Positions 1-5,940 of a DNA stretch of 9,944 nt are shown here, one piece after another; the first letter of the stretch is position 1, and each line of letters begins with the position of its first letter. The translations under genes and the position numbers were made by a program. The notes beneath the pieces are model-generated. The model was not told where the DNA came from. It searched no databases and was given only the letters and a program-made list of their open reading frames with translations. The stretch is taken from the NCBI GenBank assembly GCA_027063295.1, contig JAMORZ010000103.1, positions 1-9,944 of the forward strand. The letters run 5' to 3'. Source of the DNA: Sulfurimonas sp. Lineage in GTDB: Bacteria > Campylobacterota > Campylobacteria > Campylobacterales > Sulfurimonadaceae.

Positions 1-677
1 ACTTCAGCCTCAACAGGCTTAAAAGTACCACTTCCCACATGCAAGGTTACATAAGCATGATCAAACGCAGTACATACTCTTTTGTGTTGTTCATCACTAA
101 AGTGTAGTGATGCAGTGGGTGCTGCTACTGCTCCCTCCTCTTTTGCAAAAACACTTTGGTACTCATCTGCATCACTTGCATTATCTTCACGGTTGATATA
201 GGGTGGTAGAGGGATGTGCCCGATAGCATCTATAATAGGCAAAAGTTCTTCAAAACGTAGTAGTTTATCATTTTGAGAAAACTCTACTTCTCGACTGCCA
301 TCTTCGTTGAGTTTTTTTGTGTGAGCTATAAGGTTTGCATCAAAGAGTACCTCTGTACCCACTTTTATTTTGCCTCTCATATAGACATTGATTGTGTGTG
401 CATCGAGTGGACGGTTGATAAGCAGTTCTATTTTGCCACCACTGCGTTTGTGTCCAAATAAACGAGCTTTGATCACTTTTGTATCGTTAAAGATAAGTGC
501 TGCGTTTTTTGGGATATATTTTTCAAAATCATAAAAGTATGCATGGGTAATGGTGTCAGTTTTTCTATCGTAAACTAAAAGTTTTGCACTATCACGTGGG
601 TTGGCGGGGTATCTGGCTATGAGTTCATCGGGAAGATGAAAGTCATAGCTTTGTGTAAGGAGCTCTTTTGGAGTCAC
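1..677 (-). CDS. queA: tRNA preQ1(34) S-adenosylmethionine ribosyltransferase-isomerase, partial (N-terminal 225 residues)
   Basis: QueA transfers and isomerises the ribosyl group of S-adenosylmethionine onto 7-aminomethyl-7-deazaguanine in the tRNA wobble position, making epoxyqueuosine; it is cytoplasmic. My translation of the minus strand begins MTPKELLTQSYDFHLPDEL and contains family blocks: NDTKVIKARLFG (near residue 60), AAPTASLHF (near 190) and TLHVGSGTFKPVEAE just before the left edge. The full family length is about 340-350, so roughly a third is missing to the left. The start is GTG at 677-675, because an in-frame TAG lies four codons upstream at 687-689 and no ATG intervenes. The tatC stop and this GTG are separated by one base (TAA-A-GTG), and there is no strong Shine-Dalgarno, so translation is probably coupled to tatC. 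In H. pylori queA also follows tatC. Identity is sure; the exact start is likely. Confidence 0.95.
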   Translation of the reverse strand, partial: MTPKELLTQSYDFHLPDELIARYPANPRDSAKLLVYDRKTDTITHAYFYDFEKYIPKNAALIFNDTKVIKARLFGHKRSGGKIELLINRPLDAHTINVYMRGKIKVGTEVLFDANLIAHTKKLNEDGSREVEFSQNDKLLRFEELLPIIDAIGHIPLPPYINREDNASDADEYQSVFAKEEGAVAAPTASLHFSDEQHKRVCTAFDHAYVTLHVGSGTFKPVEAE

Positions 678-678
678 T

Positions 679-1485
679 TTAATTCTCTAGGCTTTTTTGT
701 GGCTCTTGTTGTGTTTCATCACTCTCATCTTCATCATCTTCAAGTGGTGGTGCAGGGTTTACCATCTTAACGATCAAAATAGAAAGACCGTAGAGGATGA
801 TAAGTGGACCAGCCATAAGCAGCTGAGTGAGAACATCTGGTGGTGTAAGCAGAGCTGCCACGATAAAAATAATAACAATCGCATACTTAAAAAACGCAGC
901 CATCTGTCTGTCATCTACAAGTCCAAGGAGTGCTAAAAAGTAAGCAAAAACAGGCAGTTCAAACGCAAGTCCAAAACCAAACATAATCTTAGTGAAAAAA
1001 CCTACATAATCTTCGATATTGATAAGTGGAGTAAATTTGAAGCTACCAAAGGTGATAAGAAAATCAAACCCAAAAGGTGTTACTACATAGTAAGCAAAAA
1101 GTACACCCACCAAAAACATAATCGTTCCACCAAAGATAAAGGGGATAATCATTTTTTTCTCATGAGAGTAAAGACCAGGAGCGATAAAAAGCCAGATTTG
1201 GGAGAGTATGATTGGTAAAGCTCCAACAATAGCAGCGAAAAATGAAACTTTAAGTGCGACAAAAAATGCACCACCAACCTGAGAGGTTGTGATCATTCCA
1301 TCTGCAGCATGCACAGACTTTTTACCCACTTCTAAAAGAGCGGTATTGAGTGGTTCAACCATCCAATTTAAGATAGGCTCGTGGAAAAAAAACATCACAA
1401 AAAACATAACAATAAGACTTCCAGTTGCAATAGCAAGTCTTTTTCTAAGTTCTATAAGGTGAGGGCGTAATTCATCAAACATCAT
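679..1485 (-). CDS. tatC: Sec-independent (twin-arginine) protein translocase subunit TatC
   Basis: TatC is the polytopic inner-membrane core of the Tat translocase. With TatB it binds twin-arginine signal peptides of folded, often cofactor-loaded proteins such as hydrogenases and periplasmic reductases. The 268-residue product has the typical N-terminus (PHLIELRKRL, residues 8-17), the conserved first-loop and TM2 region (WLFIAPGLYSHEKK near 105-118) and hydrophobic segments consistent with six membrane helices. It ends in a very acidic cytoplasmic tail (PPLEDDEDESDE onward) that is not part of the usual core. Two tandem ATG codons (1485 and 1482) are possible starts; both lie inside the end of tatB, giving an 8-11 base overlap that implies coupled translation. 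The upstream ribosome site is weak (AAAAGA). Family assignment is secure. Confidence 0.97.
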   Translation of the reverse strand: MMFDELRPHLIELRKRLAIATGSLIVMFFVMFFFHEPILNWMVEPLNTALLEVGKKSVHAADGMITTSQVGGAFFVALKVSFFAAIVGALPIILSQIWLFIAPGLYSHEKKMIIPFIFGGTIMFLVGVLFAYYVVTPFGFDFLITFGSFKFTPLINIEDYVGFFTKIMFGFGLAFELPVFAYFLALLGLVDDRQMAAFFKYAIVIIFIVAALLTPPDVLTQLLMAGPLIILYGLSILIVKMVNPAPPLEDDEDESDETQQEPQKSLEN

Positions 1486-1861
1486 CTATATCTTTTTTCT
1501 TATTTTTCTTTTTGAATGTTACTTCTTGAGGTTGCTGAGGGGCTTTTTTAGGTGTTTCATCAAGTGCAATATCATCTTCAAGAGAAGCTAAACCTGTATT
1601 GATTGCACCTTTTACATCTGTTGCCTTTTCTAATGTTTCACCAGCATCTAAGAGTTGTTTTTTGTATGCGAGTGCCTCTTGTTTTATCTCTGAAACTTGC
1701 ATCTCATCTTCAATTGTTTGTTTGACAGAACCAACAGCATTTTTAAAACTTCTGAAAAACTTTGCAATCTCTACCATTGTACTTGGTAATTTATCTGGAC
1801 CAAGAAACAAAATAGCAATAACAGCAATGATAAGTATCTCACTAAAACCCATACCAAACAT
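1475..1861 (-). CDS. tatB: Sec-independent protein translocase subunit TatB
   Basis: TatB forms the substrate-receptor complex with TatC at the inner membrane. The 128-residue protein has the TatA/B architecture: a short N-terminal transmembrane helix (residues 6-21, FSEILIIAVIAILFLG) carrying the conserved glutamate at position 8, the hinge GPDKLP, then an amphipathic helix (VEIAKFFRSFKNAVGSV) and a long charged, probably coiled-coil and disordered tail ending in a lysine-rich stretch. The length and FGMGFSE start favour TatB over TatA (TatA is usually shorter, with a phenylalanine-glycine pair after the first helix), as does the position directly before tatC. GAAGG lies six bases before the ATG. 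It follows hemW by 52 bases and overlaps tatC. No tatA is in the window. Confidence 0.93.
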   Translation of the reverse strand: MFGMGFSEILIIAVIAILFLGPDKLPSTMVEIAKFFRSFKNAVGSVKQTIEDEMQVSEIKQEALAYKKQLLDAGETLEKATDVKGAINTGLASLEDDIALDETPKKAPQQPQEVTFKKKNKKKDIDDV

Positions 1862-1913
1862 GGCTAACCTTCAAAAATATTTATTTAATTTGGAGATTTT
1901 ATCTAAAATAACT

Positions 1914-2969
1914 TCAAGAAGAGATAAAAAGAGTTATCTCATCAGCTAAAAGATAGTTATTATTGTAAAATCGTCCATCTTTGTAGCTAAGTTTTTTTTC
2001 TTCAACAAGGAGTTGAGCTCGTTGAAGTTCATATTTTTCCAAGACTTCTTTATTGAGCCCAATTATAGAACGCAGGGAAAGAAAGATTTTTTCGATTCGT
2101 TGATCTTCTACTAAAAGATGTTCCTCTTTGATATTGAGAGGGTTTTTGATGTATGATTCTATATCTGATGGTGGGTAAAAACGTTTATTGTTAAGTTTTC
2201 CAACTGCACCAGCACCAGCACCAATATAATCTTTATAATGCCAATAGCCTAGATTGTGTTTTGAACGATATGTACCAAAATTACTAATTTCGTATTGTGA
2301 AAAACCTTTAGATTTGATAGAATCAAAAAGCCATTGTGTTAAATGAAGCTCTTCGTGACTCATATTGGGTTTATTTTCAAAAGAGGTATTTTGCTCAATA
2401 GTAAGTGCATAAGCACTAAGGTGATTAATCGGAAGTGAAAATGCATTATGCAAATCATTTTGGAGTAAATCTTTTGTATCTCCTGCTGTTGCATAGATGA
2501 GATCTAAAGAGATGTTTTTAAAACCTGCTTTTTCTGCATTGATAAGAGCATCTTTGGCTTGTTGAGGAGTATGTGCACGATTAAGAAGTTTTAGTTTATG
2601 AGGATGAAAGCTTTGCACCCCGAAACTCACTCTATTTACACCGAGTTCCTTCATCCCTTGAAGCCACTGGTATGTTGCAGAATTTGGATTTGCTTCGGTT
2701 GTGATTTCAATTTCATCTTGAAAATAAACTTCAAGAAGATCAAAAATAGGTTCAAAGAGTTGAGGTGAAATGGTTGAAGGTGTCCCACCACCAATAAAGA
2801 GTGTTTCAATTGACTTTTCTTCTACTTTAAAATGTGTGAGTTCATGCTGGAGTTGTTTATAAAGAGCTTCCATATATGCTTGTTTGAGATGAAATTTGTC
2901 AACATAGGAGTTAAATGCACAATAAGAACATTTAGAATCACAAAATGGGATATGGATATAAAGTAGCAT
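1914..2969 (-). CDS. hemW: HemW-type radical SAM haem chaperone (HemN-like, not the oxidase)
   Basis: This is a radical SAM protein of the coproporphyrinogen III oxidase-like family. The start chosen gives 351 residues. The cluster motif is C10-x3-C14-x2-C17 followed by A-F; the second residue after the last cysteine is F19 where true HemN oxidases carry a fourth cysteine, which is the usual mark of HemW, a haem-binding chaperone that delivers haem to membrane respiratory enzymes. Other family blocks are GGGTP (60-64) and NRVSFGVQSF. The segment usually reading like YGLPGQT is here YATAGDT. An ATG ten codons upstream (2999) keeps frame, but the 2969 ATG has GAAGG seven bases ahead and starts directly at the conserved MLLYIHIPF, and a perfect TATAAT covers 3003-2998, so the longer start would lie inside the promoter. 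It is probably first gene of the tat-queA operon. Chaperone rather than oxidase activity is inferred from the motif. Confidence 0.92.
   Translation of the reverse strand: MLLYIHIPFCDSKCSYCAFNSYVDKFHLKQAYMEALYKQLQHELTHFKVEEKSIETLFIGGGTPSTISPQLFEPIFDLLEVYFQDEIEITTEANPNSATYQWLQGMKELGVNRVSFGVQSFHPHKLKLLNRAHTPQQAKDALINAEKAGFKNISLDLIYATAGDTKDLLQNDLHNAFSLPINHLSAYALTIEQNTSFENKPNMSHEELHLTQWLFDSIKSKGFSQYEISNFGTYRSKHNLGYWHYKDYIGAGAGAVGKLNNKRFYPPSDIESYIKNPLNIKEEHLLVEDQRIEKIFLSLRSIIGLNKEVLEKYELQRAQLLVEEKKLSYKDGRFYNNNYLLADEITLFISS
1921..1940 (-). other. Small perfect hairpin in the 3' end of hemW
   Basis: A 7-base inverted repeat (GAGATAA / TTATCTC) with a 6-base loop lies in the last codons of hemW, about 60 bases before tatB. 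On the transcribed strand it is followed by TTCTTGAAG rather than a run of U, so it is not a convincing intrinsic terminator. It could modestly stabilise or attenuate the message between hemW and tatB, or be chance in AT-rich DNA. Confidence 0.25.
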
Positions 2970-2997
2970 TAAAACACCTTCATTGTTTTCTCTTGTC

Positions 2998-3003
2998 ATT
3001 ATA
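2998..3003 (-). promoter_or_regulatory. Candidate -10 box for the hemW-tatB-tatC-queA operon
   Basis: The minus strand reads TATAAT exactly at 3003-2998, placing transcription start near 2990 and leaving a leader of about 20 bases that contains the hemW ribosome site GAAGG (2981-2977). No clear TTGACA-like -35 is visible, which is normal for Campylobacterota sigma-70 promoters, where the -35 is poorly conserved and replaced by AT-rich stretches. A second, weaker box GATAAT lies upstream at 3027-3022. Confidence 0.5.
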
Positions 3004-3048
3004 GCTGAGTATTTTAAATATATTATCTTCTTTTAATCACATACTTTG

Positions 3049-3054
3049 TATAAT
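3049..3054 (+). promoter_or_regulatory. Candidate -10 box for the rppH-lysC-hobA-holB-folP operon
   Basis: TATAAT at 3049-3054, preceded directly by TTTG, would start transcription near 3061 and leave a leader of about 22 bases with AGG (3072-3074) before the rppH ATG. A second TATAAT at 3064-3069 is closer to the gene and would leave only a few leader bases, so the first is preferred. No good -35 is visible. This box and the hemW box point away from each other within about 110 bases of AT-rich DNA. Confidence 0.5.
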
Positions 3055-3082
3055 TGTGCCAACTATAATATAGGCAAAAAAG

Positions 3083-3553
3083 ATGAGCAAAACAGGAGAA
3101 TATCGTCCAAATGTGGCGATGATAATCGTATCGAAGAATTACCCACAGAAAAAAGAGATTTTTATCGCACAAAGAAACGATCTTCTTGATATATGGCAGT
3201 TTCCTCAAGGTGGTATCGATGAAGGTGAAGAGGTTCAAGAAGCACTTTTTCGTGAACTAGAAGAGGAGATAGGGACATCATCTGCTGAGATTGTAGCTGA
3301 GTATCCTGAGTGGATAAGTTATGATTTTCCAGAAAAAATCGCACAAAAGATGAAGCCATACAAAGGTCAAACACAACGATATTTTCTTTTGAAATTGGAT
3401 GATGATGCGAAGATCAACCTGCAAACAGAGCACCCTGAATTTATGGACTATAAGTTTGTGAGTGTTGATGAGGTGTTGGATATGACAGCACATTTTAAAA
3501 AGCCTGTATATGAAACAGTGATAAATTATTTTAAAAATGAAGGACTCCTTTAA
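3083..3553 (+). CDS. rppH: RNA pyrophosphohydrolase (Nudix hydrolase RppH/NudH)
   Basis: RppH removes pyrophosphate from the 5' triphosphate end of mRNA, which triggers RNase E- or RNase J-dependent decay; members also hydrolyse diadenosine polyphosphates. The 156-residue product starts EYRPNVAMIIV like the family and carries the full Nudix box at residues 43-65, G-x5-E-x7-REL-EEEIG, with the metal-ligand glutamates at 58, 61 and 62. The preceding WQFPQGGID (38-46) is the RppH-specific form. The usual length for the family is 150-175. AGG lies eight bases before the ATG. It is the first gene of the plus-strand operon and its stop codon directly abuts the lysC ATG. In H. pylori the homologue (HP1228) holds the same place. 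Strong assignment. Confidence 0.95.
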   Translation: MSKTGEYRPNVAMIIVSKNYPQKKEIFIAQRNDLLDIWQFPQGGIDEGEEVQEALFRELEEEIGTSSAEIVAEYPEWISYDFPEKIAQKMKPYKGQTQRYFLLKLDDDAKINLQTEHPEFMDYKFVSVDEVLDMTAHFKKPVYETVINYFKNEGLL

Positions 3554-4765
3554 ATGTTAATCGTTCAAAAATTTGGTGGGACAAGTGTTGGTGATTTGGA
3601 GCGTATCCAAAATGTTGCAAATCGTGTGAGTACAACTGTAAAAAAAGGGCATGATGTTGTAGTAGTTGTATCAGCAATGAGCGGCGAGACTAACAAGTTA
3701 GTCGGCTATGCTGAACATTTTTCATCAAATCCAAGTCGTGTAGAGATGGATATGTTACTTAGCTCTGGTGAGAGAGTGACTGCTTCTTTGCTTTCGATTG
3801 CTTTGCAGGAGATGGGTCATAAAGCTGTTGCGATGACAGGAAGAAAAGCAGGTATCGTTACTGACAATCATCACACAAAAGCTCGTATCGAAGAGATAGA
3901 TCCCACTACAATGCAAAACGCAGTAAAAGAGGGAAAAATTGTAGTTGTAGCTGGTTTTCAAGGTGTCAATGAAGATGGCGATGTAACAACACTCGGTCGT
4001 GGAGGAAGTGATCTCTCAGCAGTAGCAATTGCTGGTGCACTTCAAGCAGATTTATGTGAGATCTATACAGATGTAAGTGGTATCTTTACAACAGATCCAC
4101 GTATAGAACCTAAAGCTAAAAAATTGGACAAAATCTCATATGATGAGATGTTAGAACTTGCAAGTCTTGGAGCAAAGGTACTTCAAAACCGTTCAGTAGA
4201 GCTTGCAAAAAAACTCAATGTAAATTTAGTAACAAGAACAAGCTTTTCAGATGAAGAGGGAACATTAATAACAAAGGAAGAAAATATCATGGAAAAACCA
4301 TTAGTTAGTGGAATCGCATTAGACAGAAATCAGGCACGTATCTCACTTTTGGGTGTAAAAGACAGACCAGGCATTGCATCAGATATTTTTAATAAGTTAG
4401 CTGCTGCTGAGGTAAATGTAGATATGATCATTCAAAATAAAGCAGTTGATGAGACAACTAACATAGACTTTACTGTACCTGTGGGTGATCTTCATGATGC
4501 AAAAGCTGTAGTGGAAGAGTTTGTAAAAAATGGTGAGATCCAAGACGAATCATACAATGAAGATATCTGTAAAGTTTCTGTTGTGGGTGTTGGTATGAAA
4601 TCACATGCTGGTGTTGCTGCAAAAGCATTCTCAACAATGGCACAGAACAACATCAATATCAATATGATATCAACATCAGAGATTAAAGTTTCTATGGTTA
4701 TAGATGAAAAGTATGCAGAGCTTGCAGTAAGAAGTCTGCATGATGCATACCAATTAGATAAATAA
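3554..4765 (+). CDS. lysC: Aspartate kinase (aspartokinase), catalytic plus ACT regulatory domains
   Basis: Phosphorylates aspartate, the first step towards lysine/diaminopimelate, threonine and methionine; diaminopimelate is also needed for peptidoglycan. The 403-residue protein begins with the kinase signature KFGGTSVG (6-13) and has LLSSGERV (68-75) and GRGGSD (148-153). After about residue 246 come two ACT domains, one starting ISLLGVKDRPGIA and the second KVSVVGVGMKSHAGVA. This is the stand-alone feedback-inhibited type, with no homoserine dehydrogenase fused. An SD-like AAGGA (3540-3544) inside the rppH end precedes the start. An in-frame ATG at codon 246 with its own ribosome site could make a separate regulatory subunit (see separate entry). 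hobA follows after four bases. Which amino acid inhibits the enzyme cannot be read from the sequence. Confidence 0.96.
   Translation: MLIVQKFGGTSVGDLERIQNVANRVSTTVKKGHDVVVVVSAMSGETNKLVGYAEHFSSNPSRVEMDMLLSSGERVTASLLSIALQEMGHKAVAMTGRKAGIVTDNHHTKARIEEIDPTTMQNAVKEGKIVVVAGFQGVNEDGDVTTLGRGGSDLSAVAIAGALQADLCEIYTDVSGIFTTDPRIEPKAKKLDKISYDEMLELASLGAKVLQNRSVELAKKLNVNLVTRTSFSDEEGTLITKEENIMEKPLVSGIALDRNQARISLLGVKDRPGIASDIFNKLAAAEVNVDMIIQNKAVDETTNIDFTVPVGDLHDAKAVVEEFVKNGEIQDESYNEDICKVSVVGVGMKSHAGVAAKAFSTMAQNNININMISTSEIKVSMVIDEKYAELAVRSLHDAYQLDK
4273..4291 (+). promoter_or_regulatory. Internal ribosome site and in-frame ATG in lysC (possible beta subunit start)
   Basis: AAAGGA at 4273-4278 lies ten bases before an ATG at 4289 that is in frame with lysC (codon 246) and sits exactly at the linker between the kinase and ACT domains. 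Initiation here would give a 158-residue protein of the two ACT domains, ending at 4765. Bacillus subtilis and Corynebacterium make an aspartokinase beta subunit this way. Here it is inferred from position and motif only. Confidence 0.5.
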
Positions 4766-4769
4766 TTAA

Positions 4770-5333
4770 ATGCCTAGCCTTGAACAGATAGATTTTGCAC
4801 AGTGGAGTTTAGATGCTATTCGTGAGGAGGGAGCTCCACTCTCATGGCTAGAGGAGCTGCGTTTTAACTGGACACCTACAACTGCGTTTGCACTTGAGCA
4901 GATTCTTAATGGAAAAACAATTATTCTTATTACAGATGAAAAAAGAAAATGGCTTGAGCAGTATATTTTATCAAATATTAATAATGAGCTTATGGAAAGA
5001 CCTCCTATCGCTACGATAAGCATCGATAGTATTTTTCCCCATTTTAACAATATTGGTGGTGGAGAGATGATCGATATGGTTGATGATATGATCTCTCAAA
5101 GCTATAAAGATGATTATTTTTTCTGGTATATTGGTGTTGGAGAAGATAAACGCAGTGATATAGCTAAGCGTCACGACAATAGCTACTTTTGGATCTTTGA
5201 TGAAGAATTTAATAATGCTTTTACACTCAAATCGTATGATAAACATTTAGATATCAAACTCTTACAACTTTATAAACTATTTAATGCATCTTTAAATGCG
5301 GCTATGTTTGGTGAGGTTGATGCTTCATACTAA
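4770..5333 (+). CDS. hobA: HobA, DnaA-binding initiator of chromosome replication
   Basis: HobA binds domain I of DnaA as a tetramer and helps assemble DnaA on oriC. It is structurally related to E. coli DiaA (SIS fold) but essentially without sequence similarity, and is restricted to Campylobacterota. The 187-residue product (H. pylori about 180) matches my memory of H. pylori HobA at an ILSN-N---L-ERP segment (here ILSNINNELMERPPIATISI, around residues 67-86), at a central FFWYIG stretch (MFWHVG-like) and at the C-terminal LLQLYKLFNASL. Gene order agrees with HP1230, between lysC and holB. The ATG lies four bases after the lysC stop and has no visible Shine-Dalgarno, so translation is probably coupled. 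The C-terminus overlaps the likely holB start. Most residues differ from H. pylori, so the DnaA contacts would need a structural alignment. Confidence 0.88.
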   Translation: MPSLEQIDFAQWSLDAIREEGAPLSWLEELRFNWTPTTAFALEQILNGKTIILITDEKRKWLEQYILSNINNELMERPPIATISIDSIFPHFNNIGGGEMIDMVDDMISQSYKDDYFFWYIGVGEDKRSDIAKRHDNSYFWIFDEEFNNAFTLKSYDKHLDIKLLQLYKLFNASLNAAMFGEVDASY

Positions 5334-5940
5334 CACAATGACACAAGGTCATATTGTAATTGCTTCGGATGTAGAAAATGAGATAGAACGTATAGTGCAA
5401 CACTTACACCCTTCTCGTGTTGTAGTATTCTATGAAGAGAATTTTAAGATAGAACATGCAAAGTCAGTTATGTCTGAAGCATATATAAGTGAATCTCAAA
5501 CTAAGTACATTGTAATGGGTGCTTTAGAATTTACCTCAGTTGCTCAGAACTCCTTGTTAAAGCTTTTAGAAGAACCTCCCTCAAATATAGAGTTTATAGT
5601 AGTCTCACCAACAAAATCTAACCTTTTACCAACTGTGCGCTCTCGTATGCCTATTGTAACACGAGAAGGGCATAAGACTGCACAAGCAGTTGAGATAAGC
5701 TTAAAGTTACTCAATTATGCTGAGGTTTTTGCATTTTTAAAACAGCATAGCCGTATAACTAAACAAGAAGCAAAAGATATTGTTGAGGCACTTTACTTTC
5801 AAGCAACATTGGAAGATAAGTTGATTTTAAATACTCTTCAACTAGAGAGCTTTGATAAAGCATTTCGTCTTTTAGAATTAAATTCTCGTCCACAAAGTGT
5901 TTTAGCGATGCTTATTATGAGTTTTGCAAAGGAGAAGTGA
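5320..5940 (+). CDS. holB: DNA polymerase III delta' subunit, short epsilonproteobacterial form
   Basis: Delta' is the stator of the clamp loader that opens the beta ring onto DNA. The 206 residues contain the diagnostic AAA+ segment NSLLKLLEEPPSN (77-89), TKSNLLPTVRSRM (98-110) and a following small helical part. E. coli delta' is 334 residues; this one lacks the N-terminal P-loop/zinc-binding part and most of the C-terminal collar, as do other epsilonproteobacterial versions (H. pylori HP1231 is similarly short). The usual SRC motif reads SRM. The start is uncertain: ATG 5320 (14-base overlap with hobA, GAGG only three bases ahead) is chosen; ATG 5338, after the hobA stop, would remove six residues, and an ATG at 5296 would extend it by eight. 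folP follows with a one-base TGATG overlap. Confidence 0.87.
   Translation: MLHTNTMTQGHIVIASDVENEIERIVQHLHPSRVVVFYEENFKIEHAKSVMSEAYISESQTKYIVMGALEFTSVAQNSLLKLLEEPPSNIEFIVVSPTKSNLLPTVRSRMPIVTREGHKTAQAVEISLKLLNYAEVFAFLKQHSRITKQEAKDIVEALYFQATLEDKLILNTLQLESFDKAFRLLELNSRPQSVLAMLIMSFAKEK
5929..5934 (+). promoter_or_regulatory. Ribosome binding site of folP (decides the start)
   Basis: AAGGAG inside the last holB codons lies five bases before ATG 5940 but only two before an in-frame GTG at 5937. This places the folP start at the ATG of the TGATG junction. Confidence 0.7.

Noticed and set aside
1475..1861. Calling this gene tatA
   Set aside because: The long charged tail, the FGMGFSE start and immediate overlap with tatC fit TatB better. 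A dual-role TatA/B cannot be wholly excluded.
1599..1949. A 116-codon plus-strand frame over tatB and the tatB-hemW gap
   Set aside because: It is antisense to well-supported genes, has no good ribosome site or recognisable content, and has the composition of a shadow frame.
1914..2969. Calling this gene an oxygen-independent coproporphyrinogen oxidase (hemN)
   Set aside because: The fourth cysteine of the HemN CxxxCxxCxC motif is replaced by Phe19, and the protein is about 100 residues shorter than HemN.
2970..2999. Longer hemW start at 2999 adding ten residues
   Set aside because: The extra residues are outside the conserved start, the ATG overlaps a perfect TATAAT on the same strand, and the 2969 ATG has a well-spaced GAAGG.
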